Both the position numbers and the translations under genes were made by a program. A DNA stretch of 44,291 nucleotides, taken from the NCBI GenBank assembly GCA_947588785.1, contig CANPZN010000008.1, positions 1-44,291 of the forward strand, written 5' to 3'. Each line of letters begins with the position of its first letter. Positions within the stretch are counted from its first letter, which is position 1. This document shows, one piece after another, positions 1 to 10,200 of the stretch. Source of the DNA: Candidatus Gastranaerophilales bacterium. Its GTDB lineage: Bacteria; Cyanobacteriota; Vampirovibrionia; Gastranaerophilales; Gastranaerophilaceae. The notes below the pieces were generated by a model. It saw only the letters and a program-made list of their open reading frames with translations. It was not told the origin of the DNA and did not search any database.

Positions 1-2
1 AT

Positions 3-77
3 TTGAGTATGAATTTATTATTCAATATTTCTTCTGCCCTCGATGTTCCTGAATATAAATTCTTTATTTTTGAATAA
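3..77 (+). CDS. Possible C-terminal end of a gene entering from the left
   Basis: A reading frame is open from the left edge to a TAA at 75-77. It would encode about 24 residues ending in KFFIFE. It is too short to recognise, and no start is visible. It could equally be chance in AT-rich DNA. The only support is its position before the dispersed repeat that begins at 92. Confidence 0.2.
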   Translation: MSMNLLFNISSALDVPEYKFFIFE

Positions 78-91
78 AAATAATAATTATA

Positions 92-226
92 TTTAATCTA
101 GTATCGCAACCTTGTGCTTGCTGTCTTGAAATTTGCTGTCTTGGGGTTTGCCATTCGCTCGCTTTCGCTCGACTTCACCCTACGGAAAATTCACTACGTT
201 CAGAACCAACAAAATTTTCTCGGACA
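92..226 (+). repeat. Dispersed A/B repeat, copy 1 (complete)
   Basis: The A end (TTTAATCTAGTATCGCAACC) starts at 92 and the B end (AAAATTTTCTCGGACA) finishes at 226. The middle carries the shared tract CGACTTCACCCTACGGAAAA. The copy lies 3' of the minus-strand gene that ends at 290 and runs B to A along that gene's transcription. In the sense frame used by in-gene copies it reads CPRKFCWF and then meets a stop, so this copy is not coding. Confidence 0.85.
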
Positions 227-289
227 ATCTAAAACTTGCCCTTTTTCATGAGTTGGGAGGAGAAAAGGTAGAGAAAAAAAGAAAAAATT

Positions 290-1525
290 CTAATTATTCT
301 CATACATTTTAATTATTTCTCTTATTTCTTCATTTTCAATTGATTCCAGACTGGATTGATAATACTTTTTTAAAACTTCTTCTGCTTTTTTAAAACCTTC
401 TTTCAATTCTTCTGATCCGGCACTATTCCAAACGTTTTTTCGATATTGATTAACTATTACTTCTTCTTTCGGAGTTAATTCTTCATCACTATCTTTTTCT
501 TTTGCAAATAATCTGGCTAAATAACCGTCTTGAGAGGCCATTTGAGAAGCAATTTCTCTTGTTTTGGGGCAAAAATACCAAACGAGTTTCATTCTCATTG
601 ATGCCATTTTTGCTTGTCTATCTTTATTTTCAATTCGTTCGAGTTCTTTTTGTTTTTTTTCATCTTCTTTTAATTGAAGTGCAAGTTCTTTCTCAAATTG
701 TAATTGTTTTATGGCTGTCGTATTTTTTTCAGTTGTCCTGTCAATATACATTACACCTATTTCATAAGGGAATATATATTCGCCGATTATATCTATTTCA
801 CCCTTTTTTATCAGATTGATAAGTGTTTGATTCGATATACCAACTTCTTTTGCAAGTCTTGGAGCTAGTATAATATTAGGATTATTTTCTTTTATATTTA
901 ACAACAATTTATAGTTGTTCATATCGTTAACATCAACCATGGTTTTAGTTTTTCTACCTTGAAGTGTGTCAACTGATTCTATTTTACCTTTTAATTTACC
1001 GTCTTGAACAAGTCTTTTTAAAAGTCCAATAGGCCCATAACCGATTTTTTGTAAATACAATATTGGAACATAAGGTTCTGATGAATGGTTTAACGAAGAA
1101 GAATAATATTTTGAACGTTTTGGTCTTATTCTCGCAACTTCTTCATACAAAACATCAAGTTTTTCTTTATTCTTAGGGTCTGCCATATCAACAAATCTAA
1201 TGGCTTCATCTGAAGATTTATTTTGAGATGGAATTTCTATAAAAGATAAACCTATGCTATCTAATGCATCAATGGTAATACTTAATTCTTTTGAAAGGGC
1301 CTCCGGGAGTTTTAAATTTCCTTGGTGTTGTTTTAAAATTTCAACTGTTGCTTTTGTAGTTTCATCAGTCATATCCGGAATATTTTTTAATTCATCTTCA
1401 CCGAATTTTATAAGCTGATTTTTTTCTAATAATTTCATAACATCTTTAACTTGTTTTTTTGACCCGGCATTTTCAATAAAACCTAATAAATCTTGTTTAT
1501 CGACGATACCATTTTCTTTTAACAT
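290..1525 (-). CDS. Hypothetical protein (3' part of the frameshifted gene)
   Basis: This is the 411-residue part of the broken gene that can be read from an ATG (MLKENGIVDKQDLL). The frame continues upstream without a start codon, which suggests the ATG at 1525 is internal rather than a true start. The product is hydrophilic, with a Lys/Glu-rich helix around residues 275-310 and no signal peptide or membrane segment. I recognise no catalytic motif. The sequence ILAPRLAKEVGISNQTLINL looks like a helix-turn-helix or MerR-like fold, but this is weak. No function is assigned. Confidence 0.55.
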   Translation of the reverse strand: MLKENGIVDKQDLLGFIENAGSKKQVKDVMKLLEKNQLIKFGEDELKNIPDMTDETTKATVEILKQHQGNLKLPEALSKELSITIDALDSIGLSFIEIPSQNKSSDEAIRFVDMADPKNKEKLDVLYEEVARIRPKRSKYYSSSLNHSSEPYVPILYLQKIGYGPIGLLKRLVQDGKLKGKIESVDTLQGRKTKTMVDVNDMNNYKLLLNIKENNPNIILAPRLAKEVGISNQTLINLIKKGEIDIIGEYIFPYEIGVMYIDRTTEKNTTAIKQLQFEKELALQLKEDEKKQKELERIENKDRQAKMASMRMKLVWYFCPKTREIASQMASQDGYLARLFAKEKDSDEELTPKEEVIVNQYRKNVWNSAGSEELKEGFKKAEEVLKKYYQSSLESIENEEIREIIKMYENN

Positions 1526-2126
1526 TTCAAGTTTTGTCTTTGGATCTATGAATGGATTAAAACAAGGTGCTACATCGGGATTTATATCAAGATAATGAAT
1601 ATACTTATCGCAACTTGCTTTTAAGGCTGAAATTCGTGATGGAGCTTTTTCAATATATATTTTTGCTCCTTGTACTGTTTTTGATGTAAATATTGTAGCC
1701 GCACCGAATAACTTAAGTGTATTGACACCCCATAAATGGCAATCTCTAAGAGCTTTTTTTGCACAATTTGAAATTTTATCAGATTTTGCATCCTCATGAT
1801 TTGCTAAAAGCTCATCAATTAATTTATCTTTTTGTAACTCATCGCTGTTCTTTATTTCATTTTTAAAGGATCTTAAATGTTCATTAGAAGTAAAAAGATC
1901 TCTAACAAAATTAGTAACATCATAATAAAATATTAAGTCTTGTTCATATTTGCTTTTTTGTGTTTCTATCTCTTTAATTTTCTTTTGTGTTTCTAATATT
2001 GCATCTTTTTTTAATTTTTCTATTTTTTCTTTTTTACTGTTATTTAAATCCAGGGTATCTTCTTTTAATTTCCTTTAAACATTATTGTTGGTTTAAAAGG
2101 ATTTGAAAAAAAATTTTTAACCGGAA

Positions 2127-2152
2127 TTAATCCGGTGTAACACCTTGCTGCC
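2127..2152 (+). repeat. Dispersed repeat, degenerate A end inside a gene
   Basis: The + strand reads TTAATCCGGTGTAACACC, matching the A end at most positions. On the minus strand it is translated within the N-terminus of the broken gene as RCYTGLI, parallel to GCNTGLN and GCDTRLN in other in-gene copies. No B end is visible. Confidence 0.5.
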
Positions 2153-2339
2153 GACTTATCATTGCCGTTCAAGTAATCAACTAAGTTACTTGATTTATTA
2201 TATAAATTAATATTCATACTTGATATTTGCATAATTATCCTTACTTTTCTTGATATTTGATTTAAAAATATAAATAATAAAATTTGCTTAAAAATTAATT
2301 TTTATTAAGAGAAAAAATTTTTTCAGGCATTGTGTGTAT

Positions 2340-2350
2340 GGGGGGGGGGG
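2340..2350 (+). repeat. Run of 11 G residues
   Basis: An uninterrupted G11 homopolymer lies between two divergent genes in very AT-rich DNA. It sits directly 5' of a TATAAT at 2357-2362, in the region that would separate the -10 and -35 boxes of the + strand gene. Poly-G runs of this kind are prone to slipped-strand length change. Confidence 0.9.
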
Positions 2351-2356
2351 AAGTAG

Positions 2357-2362
2357 TATAAT
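2357..2362 (+). promoter_or_regulatory. Probable -10 box for the gene at 2392
   Basis: TATAAT lies 29 bases before the ATG at 2392. The only weak -35-like hexamer (TTGTGT, 2330-2335) is 21 bases away, with the G11 run between. A shorter G run would bring the spacing to the usual 17. This is a candidate only. Confidence 0.4.
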
Positions 2363-2391
2363 GATTTTGGTTACCAACTAGAGAATTTTTT

Positions 2392-3589
2392 ATGAATTGC
2401 GGAAATATAAATATCGTTTGTTACAATGCTAAAATTGCAGAAAGTAAAGTAAATATATCATTTAAATTTATTGCTAAAATATTAATTTGTATAATTATTT
2501 TATTTTAAATAAACGGTTATACTTATGCCGAAGTTCCAAAAAAGATTAATGTTAATAATTTAAAATTAAATTATGCACATGAAAGTAATGTTAACAGAAA
2601 ATTAACTCCATATATAGAATGTCCTGAAAAAGGAATGTGCAACTTATATGAAAGAGAATTTGATGAATTTCACACTATAGTTAAAAAGTTATCTGAATAT
2701 GAATATCTTTTTGCGGGCGGATATATCCATACTCATTATGTTCCTGCAAATTCCTGTTCTAATGGTGTATATGCCAGTTCTAATATGGTTGCTATAGATG
2801 AAATTAAAAAATATAACATCAATGACAATAAATTTTATCTGATTAAAAAAACAGATGATTTTCATGACTTTAAAATTAAAGATTTAAATAACAATAAATT
2901 ATTATTGGATAACCTAAAAAAATTCGATTATATGTGATATTAAAACAAATAAAATTGATACAATTTATAATTCTCACCTTCGATATGATGCTTTAATACC
3001 TTATGATGAAAATAGTTTTATTTTTATTTTCGATGATAAATTATATAAATTCAATTTAAATACAAAAAACTATAGTTTATTACATACTTTTAAGCTGAGT
3101 GGGAAATTTCTTTTTGTTAACAATGATATTATATTTTTATATAAGAATCATGTTGGAGAATATGGTTTTTTATACTCTATCAAACAAAATAAAATAATAA
3201 GAAATTTAAAAATAAAAAATTTAATTGCTGCAGAAAAAATTTCTGACAAACATATTTTATTAATTCAAAGAAAAAAAATTAATAATACTTTTGAAGATAA
3301 TATACTTATATATGAATTAGTAACAGGTAATGTAATTAAAAATGTTGTATTAAGTAAAGACGGCAAATATAATTATGAATATAAATTACATAAATTAGAT
3401 AACGGAAACATATTAATTTATAATTATAACCGTTTATTTAATATATTTGATATTAAGCAAAATACATTAAAAAAATTAGAAAAAGATTATTATTTTGGAC
3501 CTCTAAATTCGATACAAAATATTATTAATATCAATGATAATAAAGTTTTAATCAATACGGCGAAAAATATTTTTGTATATTCATTTTAA
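2392..3589 (+). pseudogene. Secreted, propeller-like uncharacterised protein, broken by a stop and a frameshift
   Basis: Translation from the ATG at 2392 gives a short N-region and a hydrophobic stretch (FIAKILICIIILF), then an in-frame TAA at 2506-2508, then INGYTYAEVPKK. This looks like a signal peptide interrupted by a stop. The same frame continues to a TGA at 2935-2937. The next frame then carries on seamlessly (CDIKTNKIDTIYNSH) to a TAA at 3587-3589. The whole would be about 398 residues. The second half has repeated short strands such as ENSFIFIFDDKLYKFNLNT and ISDKHILLIQR, which suggest a beta-propeller-type exported protein. Only a 100-residue fragment (2635-2937) is readable as one ORF. 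The lesions are a stop and a probable one-base deletion near 2932. Confidence 0.7.
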
Positions 3590-3626
3590 AAATATATAAT
3601 TCCAAATTTCAATTTTATTTGTAAAC

Positions 3627-3748
3627 TGTCCCAAAAGATTTCATTTTAAAAATATTACAAAGCAAACATTTGAAGCAAAGCTGAAAATTGTGAGCCTGTA
3701 TGCGAAAAAAATGGAGTCTGAGCGAAATTTTGGTGTGACACTTTTAAT
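3627..3748 (-). repeat. Possible decayed copy of the dispersed repeat
   Basis: It opens with TGTCCCAAAAGATTT, like the reverse complement of the B end, and closes with GTGACACTTTTAAT, like the reverse complement of the A end. It lies just 3' of the broken gene ending at 3589, in the B to A order seen for the other copies. The identity is low. A 61-codon minus-strand ORF over this stretch has no protein features. Confidence 0.35.
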
Positions 3749-3896
3749 ACGTACATATTTATTTGATAAATTAATCTATTAGACTTATGTCTTTTTAATA
3801 TAAACCCTTTTTTTATACAATCGGTTAATATACGAAACAAGGTTTAAACCATTATTATAATGCTATACATATTCCACTCTCACTCGTAAACTGTTT

Positions 3897-3927
3897 GACC
3901 GAATTTTTCATTTCGGTCTTTTTTTTT
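3897..3927 (+). terminator. Rho-independent terminator
   Basis: The stem GACCGAA (3897-3903) pairs perfectly with TTCGGTC (3912-3918) across an 8-base loop and is followed by nine T. No intact gene lies immediately upstream. It may end transcription from the broken gene at 2392-3589 or from a short RNA. A TATAAT at 3856-3861 would give a transcript of about 60 bases, but no -35 box is evident. Confidence 0.75.
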
Positions 3928-4163
3928 AATTCAATCCGATGTCGCAACCTTGTGCTTGCTTTCTTGAATTTTTCTCCCTTCCATTTTGCTTTGTACGAAT
4001 ACAGGCTTACTCGCTTAACTTAAGTTCAGCGGTTTACTTTGTAACCTTTTAAACCACTCACAAATTTTAACTTAACTTTTGCTTACAGGCTAAGTCATTC
4101 TCACTTCGCTATAGTGCCTCGCTTTGTAGCTCCTCCGGCTTATCGTGAAAATTTATTCGGACA
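3926..4163 (+). repeat. Dispersed A/B repeat, copy 2 (long, complete)
   Basis: The A end (TCAATCCGATGTCGCAACC) lies at about 3931 and the B end (TTATCGTGAAAATTTATTCGGACA) finishes at 4163. About 200 bases of mosaic middle lie between, including CTCACTTCGCTATAGTGCC. The B end is two bases from the stop of the minus-strand dgkA gene. It runs B to A along that gene. The sense frame hits a stop soon after CPNKFSR. This accounts for most of the gene-free stretch 3590-4165. Confidence 0.8.
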
Positions 4164-4165
4164 CT

Positions 4166-4540
4166 TTAAAATAATTTAATCAAATTAGACCCAAAAAGCA
4201 ATATTCCAACAATTACGCTTATAATTGCAACCAATAAAACCATCCCTGCGGATATATCTTTTGCCATCTCAACCAGTTTAGAATAATTATTCTTATATAC
4301 TGCATCTAATGTAAATTCTATAACAGAATTTAATAACTCCGAAATTAATACAATTGTAATCATCAATATTAAAATACATATATCAGTAACTGAAAATTTT
4401 AATAATATAGCTAACACCAAAACAATAATTGCAATAAAAATTTCAATTCTGAAGTTCCGCTGCGAACTTATGGCTAGGTTTAGCCCTCTTATAGCATTTT
4501 GTATACTTTCCCGAACACCGGAAGATTTAAATCTTGTCAT
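4166..4540 (-). CDS. dgkA: Diacylglycerol / undecaprenol kinase (DgkA family)
   Basis: This small integral membrane kinase (124 residues) phosphorylates diacylglycerol or undecaprenol to recycle lipid carriers at the inner membrane. The sequence shows the family pattern: an N-terminal amphipathic stretch (RGLNLAISSQRNFRIE), three hydrophobic helices (about 33-52, 55-75, 98-118), and the signature ELLNSVIEFTLD with E68, N71 and E75, then AKDISAG. In Gram-positive and cyanobacterial relatives this form is usually undecaprenol kinase, so the substrate is uncertain. The start overlaps the ybeY stop by four bases (ATGA), so translation is probably coupled. It is the last gene of the pgpH-ybeY-dgkA operon. 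Confidence 0.9.
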   Translation of the reverse strand: MTRFKSSGVRESIQNAIRGLNLAISSQRNFRIEIFIAIIVLVLAILLKFSVTDICILILMITIVLISELLNSVIEFTLDAVYKNNYSKLVEMAKDISAGMVLLVAIISVIVGILLFGSNLIKLF

Positions 4541-5061
4541 ATAACTATTGCCTTTGCTTCGTTTTGCATTTCAACCATAAAATTATAATCTTCTTGAGTC
4601 ATATGATCATACCCCAAGAGATGAAGAATTCCATGGGCAATAATATAATATAATTCATCTTCAAATGTAATATTATTTTCATCTGCTTGTTCCTGAATTT
4701 TTTCAAGAGACACAATTATTTCTCCAAGTTGAATTTCTCCGTCAAAAACAAATTTTTCATCATCAGAAGAATCCGCAAACAGTGCAAAAGTAATTACATC
4801 AGTAGCTGAATCTTTTTTTCTGTACTCTTTATTTATTCTATGAATTTCTTCATTATTACACAAGACAATATCAAAAGTTACTGTTTCAAAAGTAAAGTTA
4901 TTTAAGCAGGAGTTATTATATATTTGTTTATTTGTTAATAAATAATCAGATATTTTTTTAACATTTTTATAAATACTTTCTTCATCAATTTCAAAATTTA
5001 ATCCGATATTGTTCAATTGCTCATTTTTATATATATTTTCAATAAAAATATTGATATTCAT
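4537..5061 (-). CDS. ybeY: Endoribonuclease YbeY (rRNA maturation factor)
   Basis: YbeY is a zinc-dependent single-strand endoribonuclease involved in 16S rRNA 3' end processing and ribosome quality control. The metal site HGILHLLGYDH is present at residues 143-153 (H143, H147, H153). The family motif RKKDSATDVITFAL lies at about 81-94. The protein is 174 residues, slightly longer than usual because of an N-terminal region of about 50 residues. It lies 8 bases after pgpH and overlaps dgkA by 4, a gene order common in bacteria. Confidence 0.95.
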   Translation of the reverse strand: MNINIFIENIYKNEQLNNIGLNFEIDEESIYKNVKKISDYLLTNKQIYNNSCLNNFTFETVTFDIVLCNNEEIHRINKEYRKKDSATDVITFALFADSSDDEKFVFDGEIQLGEIIVSLEKIQEQADENNITFEDELYYIIAHGILHLLGYDHMTQEDYNFMVEMQNEAKAIVI

Positions 5062-5069
5062 AATTAAAC

Positions 5070-7163
5070 CTATTGCTCTTTATCTTGCATTTCTTCTTCC
5101 ATAGATTCTTGATATTTAATCCTTTTATGGAAAACAGAACGAAGAACTCTTGATAAAGTAGTTGCAATAATCTTTATATCTTTCAATGTTAAAGGGCTTT
5201 CAGATAATTGATTATCTTCTAATCTATCTTGTATAATTTTATTAATTAGTTTATCCAATTCTTCCTGCGAATGATCTTTAAGAGTTCTACTTGCAGATTC
5301 AACTGCATCTGCGATCATTAAAATAGCAGTTTCTTTTGTATTCGGTTTAGGGCCATTATATCTGAATTGTTCTTCTTTTACATTTTCCGCACCTTCCTGA
5401 GCAACTGCCTGATTATAAAAATAACTGGCAAGAGAATCTCCATGATGTTGAGCAATAAAATCCTGAATAATTTCAGGTATATGATACTCCTTAGCAAGAG
5501 TAATACCATCTTTTGTATGTGAGGTTATAACCATTTTACTGGATCTTGGTGTTAATTGATCATGAGGATTTTCAATTCCGCTATATGTTTGATTTTCTAC
5601 AAAGAAAAGCGGCCTTACAATTTTTCCCACATCATGATATAAAGCACCAACTCTTGCAAGAATAGGATTAGCACCAATTGCTTCCGCTGCAGATTCCGCC
5701 AAATTAGAAACCCTTAAACTATGTTCAAATGTTCCAGGAGCTGTTTCATGTAATTTTTTTAACAACGGTTGGTTATAATCTCCTAATTCTGCAAGTCCAA
5801 ACTCTGTTATCACCTTGAATATGTTCTCTAAGATGGGAATCATACCCAACGCAAATATACCTGATAAAACACCGTTCAAAAGACCGATCGGAATATCATG
5901 CAAAAGTTTATCTTTTCCAAGATCAAAATAAACACAACTTATTATAACTGCCATTGCCACTGCTGTATACACACCAACTTTTATTATGTCAAATCTTCTT
6001 GAATATTTTATAGTAGTCATTCCGATTGTAGAAACTATTATCGATAATATAAACACTGACATTGCCAATGCCGAAAATTGTAATGATAAAGTTAAAATAG
6101 TTAATAATATTACCATTATAAAAAATGCCGTCTGCGGATTTAAAAACACTGAAAGCAGCATAGCTAAAAACGGAAATGGCAATGAAAATACCGACCAATT
6201 GACAGGAAGCACTACTGATATAATTGCAACAAATAATGATAAAACTCCGGCCAATAACAAATGTTTCTTATCTAAAAATTTTGGTTCAAAATATTTTAAA
6301 TAATAATATATTGCATATAACCCAAATATAACAAGACACAGTATACATAAAATACCTGCCTTGTTAATTCTCAAAATATTATACCCGGATTTACTCAGAG
6401 CTTCCTTTTTTACTTGGGTAATCGGCTCTCCCACCTTAACTATAGTATCACCTTTATTAAATTTTACTTTTATAGGAGGTACCATATCTCTTGCATTCTT
6501 TCTGGCAAGTTCAGTTGCTTCCACATTTAATATCATATTCGGAACTATCACTTGCTCTAATAATGCAGTTATTATTTTTACCTGGTTATTCGTTGTATTT
6601 ATATCCACATTACGTCTAATAATTTGAGATAAATTATTTTTGGCATAGTCCTGCTCTGTTATTCCTTCATTTAACACTGCACCTAATGTTTTTTCCGCTG
6701 CATTAAATATATTACTTAAAGAATCCTGATTTGCGTGAATAAAATATGAAATAATATATTGTTTTTCACTATTATCAGCAATATCAAACAAAATATCAAG
6801 TTCATCCATTTTTTCAGCTTCTGATTTGTGAGAATGATTAATATTAATAATTTCCTCAATTATTCCGTTTAAATTATTCTTTATATATCCGCTATCAGCA
6901 GGTGAATATACCGGTTCAACTTTATTTGCAACTTCTCGTCTTCTTTTCTCTGTCCTTATTATATCCGTAACTTCTATATCTTTAGATGCAACAACTAATA
7001 CTTTACTTGTATTATCCGATTCCACTATTGTTTGAAAGAAAAAATATTTCGAAACAAGTACACCAGTAAATATCAAAGCAAATAATACTATTAACAATGT
7101 ATTTAAAGTAAATTTCTGAGCTATAAAATTCTCTATTTTTTTATTAAATTTAAATTTATTCAT
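5070..7163 (-). CDS. pgpH: 7TM-HD family cyclic-di-AMP phosphodiesterase-like protein (PgpH)
   Basis: This is a 697-residue membrane protein with the layout of the 7TMR-HD/PgpH family. An N-terminal transmembrane helix (about 18-40) is followed by a long extracytoplasmic domain (about 45-265). A block of seven hydrophobic helices (about 270-440) precedes a cytoplasmic HD phosphohydrolase domain. The HD motif (ALYHDVGKIVRP) is at about residue 510, and later conserved His residues lie in TSHTKDGI and FIAQHHGDSLASYFY. PgpH of Listeria degrades c-di-AMP; that activity here is inferred from the family. It is first in the operon with ybeY and dgkA. No c-di-AMP synthase is in the window. Confidence 0.9.
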   Translation of the reverse strand: MNKFKFNKKIENFIAQKFTLNTLLIVLFALIFTGVLVSKYFFFQTIVESDNTSKVLVVASKDIEVTDIIRTEKRRREVANKVEPVYSPADSGYIKNNLNGIIEEIININHSHKSEAEKMDELDILFDIADNSEKQYIISYFIHANQDSLSNIFNAAEKTLGAVLNEGITEQDYAKNNLSQIIRRNVDINTTNNQVKIITALLEQVIVPNMILNVEATELARKNARDMVPPIKVKFNKGDTIVKVGEPITQVKKEALSKSGYNILRINKAGILCILCLVIFGLYAIYYYLKYFEPKFLDKKHLLLAGVLSLFVAIISVVLPVNWSVFSLPFPFLAMLLSVFLNPQTAFFIMVILLTILTLSLQFSALAMSVFILSIIVSTIGMTTIKYSRRFDIIKVGVYTAVAMAVIISCVYFDLGKDKLLHDIPIGLLNGVLSGIFALGMIPILENIFKVITEFGLAELGDYNQPLLKKLHETAPGTFEHSLRVSNLAESAAEAIGANPILARVGALYHDVGKIVRPLFFVENQTYSGIENPHDQLTPRSSKMVITSHTKDGITLAKEYHIPEIIQDFIAQHHGDSLASYFYNQAVAQEGAENVKEEQFRYNGPKPNTKETAILMIADAVESASRTLKDHSQEELDKLINKIIQDRLEDNQLSESPLTLKDIKIIATTLSRVLRSVFHKRIKYQESMEEEMQDKEQ

Positions 7164-7236
7164 ATATTTACCATTATTAAATAATTCTTTCTTAATTTTA
7201 CAACAACCTGCCTTTTTTGCAAATCAGGTTAATTGT

Positions 7237-7265
7237 TTGAACTTTTAATCTTTAGATAATATAAT
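7237..7265 (+). promoter_or_regulatory. Sigma-70-type promoter for the 1500-residue gene
   Basis: TTGAAC (7237-7242) and TATAAT (7260-7265) are separated by 17 bases. The ATG at 7299 lies 33 bases after the -10 box. It is the only gene downstream before the terminator at 11801. Confidence 0.65.
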
Positions 7266-7298
7266 AATAAATAAATAGTATTTTAATAACTCATAAAA

Positions 7299-10200
7299 AT
7301 GCGATTAAAATCTAAAATTATTACATTAATAATTACACTTTCAGCTATGGAATGCTTATATTTATTTGCATTTCCTTTTGTTATTGATAAAGTTATTAAT
7401 TCAAATAAAATAAAAAATATACTAAATTCTAATCCGTATTTATCAATTAATTATTCACAATCTCAAATTAAAACTCACCTTAAACCGGATTTGTCATTCT
7501 CTTTCAATAATTTAAATATTACATTTAAAAATAAAAAACCATTAATTACCACAAATAATATTATGGTTCGTTTATCAATCCTTGATATACTTTTCAAAAA
7601 AATCAATATCAAAACTTTAAATTCTGATAACCTCATTTTATATTTAGAAAAAAATGAAAACGGAAAATTCAATTTTGAAGAATTATTTCCTGAATCCAAT
7701 AATAAAAAATATAAAATTAAATTTAAAAATAATCTGATTAATATTCAAAATTATAAAATAAAAATAAAAAATAAAATAATCAATGAAAAATTAAAAATTA
7801 ATGCAAATCCGCTTAAAATAATAGCCCAGAAGAATAAAATTCTTAAAATTACAACAAATGGTGAAATTAAAAATAATTCAAATGTATCTAATTTTGATAT
7901 TAATTTCTTAATAAATTTACCACTTAATAAAAATATTGATACAGATATGATTTCAGGAAGCTTTTTTATTGAAAATCTTGATGTAAAAAGCTTTTATTCG
8001 TATTTAAGTAATTACATATCACCAAATATAAAACTCATAGACGGATATATAGATTATATTAAAATTACAACAGAACAAAGTACAAATAATATAATTTTAA
8101 ATACAAAAATCAATAATTATGAATTTGATTATAACGGTTGGGAAAATCATATTAAAGCTAACGGAGAAAACAATATATCAGCAAATATTGAACTTCATAA
8201 AAATATAATCAAAATAAATTCATTAAGTTATATTGCAGAAGGTATAAATGCTCAAAGTTCAGGTTTAATTAAATTTGAACAAAAGAAGAAACCTTTTTTA
8301 AACCTCAATGTAAATGTAGAGAATTCAAAAGCTGAAAAAATTTCACCAATATTACCGCCAAATCTTCCTGTTGAATACAGAACAACAGAAAAAATTAAAA
8401 GATATGGAGTTTTTGGCGATGTTGAAGGAAAAATGCAAATAACAGGATACATACCTCATCCTGATATTGAAGGATATGTAAAAGGCGAAAATGTACATAT
8501 TTTAGATAAATCTTTACATAAATTGCACAAAGGAACAGTAAATTTAAAATTTAATAAAAGAATATTAAACATGGATATTCTTATTGATTTATATAACAAA
8601 CAAAAAGCAATAATAAATGGATATGTTTACATGTATCGTGACGGAATCAATAAGGTAAAAATAAAAACCTCTGATAATATTGATTTCTCACTTGCCCAAA
8701 AAATAGTAGTACCAATAAGTAAAGTATTTAATTTCCAGCTTGGGCCAATACCTGAAATGAATATAACATCAGGAACAGGGATAATAGATATTGATATTGA
8801 AGGATCAATGGATTTTATCTCAATAAACGGCTATTCTTCATTTGATAATGCAAAACTTACATATAACGGTTTATATGGTGAAATCAACAAAGGAAAAGGA
8901 AGGCTGGATTTTAAAAATGATATAATAAATTTTAAAACCGAAAAAGCATTTGTAAAAATGAATCCTTTAAATGTAAATGGCAGGGTAAAAATTAATAACT
9001 ATTTGGATTTCAATATCAATTCAGAACTGGCAAAGGCTGAAGATCTTCTCGAATTAATAAATAAAAGCAGTTTATTAAAAGATGTAAAAGCCGGAATGGC
9101 TGTTATAACAAAAGCTCAAGGTGATACAAAAGTTTCGGTAAATATGAAAGCAAAAATAGTACCCGTAGCATTCGGTCAACCGCCTTTACCTCCGGAAGAA
9201 GCATTTGAAGATATGAAAATAAAAGGTTCTTTATATATGTTCGGAACGTCATGCTTCATTGAAGGATTTAAAACTCCAATTGAAAATATAAAAGGTATTG
9301 TCGATTTTACTGAAACAATTGTAAATTTAAATGATTTAACAGCTGTATCCGGAACTTCGCCTTTAACAATAAAAGGGCAAATTATAAATGATTTAGAAAC
9401 GAAAATACCTGATATAGATCTTACAATTACAAGTAATAATGTAAATTTAAAAGATACTATCAGATTTTTGACCCAATCATATTTGTATCCTGAAAATTAC
9501 CCTGATTTATCAAGTTTATATAAAATAGCTTCTAAACACGATTTATATTTTAAATATAAAGCTAAATCAATAGATTTTTTGACCGATAAAGCATATGCTG
9601 TGATGAATTTTATTCCCGATAAAGAAAATAATCCTATAAAAGCAACATCAGGTAAAGTTATACTCGATAAATCAAAAGTAAAAGTAGATAATATAAATGC
9701 TCTTTTATTTGATTCTGCAATGACAATAAATGGGGAAGTTCTTCACGTTGACACAGTTAATCCGATTTATAATTTAAAAATCAATACAGAAAATTTCAAT
9801 ATAGAAAATCTGAATGATACATCCAAAATAACTATCATTCCACCTCAAGTACGTCAGTTCTTTAACAGTTTTAAAGATTATCAAGGCAAAGCAAATATAA
9901 ATATTGATTTGACTAAAAATATTTTAAATGGTGAAGTCAATTTTAATAAATTAAAATTAAAACACTTCGCTTCCGGAATTCCGTTTAATTTTGATAATTT
10001 CTCTGTATTTATAAAAAATAACAATATAATTATTAATAATATAACTGCTGATATAGGTTCAATACCATTTTTTGGCAGCTTAACAATATCTGATATATAT
10101 AAACTTCCGACAATTAACGGATTCTTTACATCAAAAATAACGAATGATTTCATAAAAAACTATTTACCAAAAGAATATTCAAGTAATTTAACAATATTAG

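Larger units (their letters stand above)
290..2232 (-). pseudogene. Uncharacterised coiled-coil protein, frameshifted near its N-terminus
   Basis: Taken as one gene this would encode about 646 residues. It would start at the ATG at 2230-2232 (MQISSMNINLYNKSS) and end at 290. The first frame runs about 55 residues to ...PTIMFKGN and stops at 2065-2067. The second frame is open from 2074 down to 290 but has no ATG, GTG or TTG before 1525. The two frames overlap only at 2068-2074, in an A-rich tract, so a single lost or gained base joins them. The joined product has a Lys/Glu-rich coiled coil, a middle region, and a basic helical C-terminus (KLVWYFCPKTREIASQM). I do not recognise the family. The N-terminal part contains a degenerate A end of the dispersed repeat (RCYTGLI) before an FKG motif. 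The break could be real decay, phase variation or an assembly error. Confidence 0.6.

Noticed and set aside
3655-3840. 61-codon minus-strand ORF
   Set aside because: It overlaps a decayed repeat copy, has no ribosome site or recognisable protein feature, and its composition looks non-coding.
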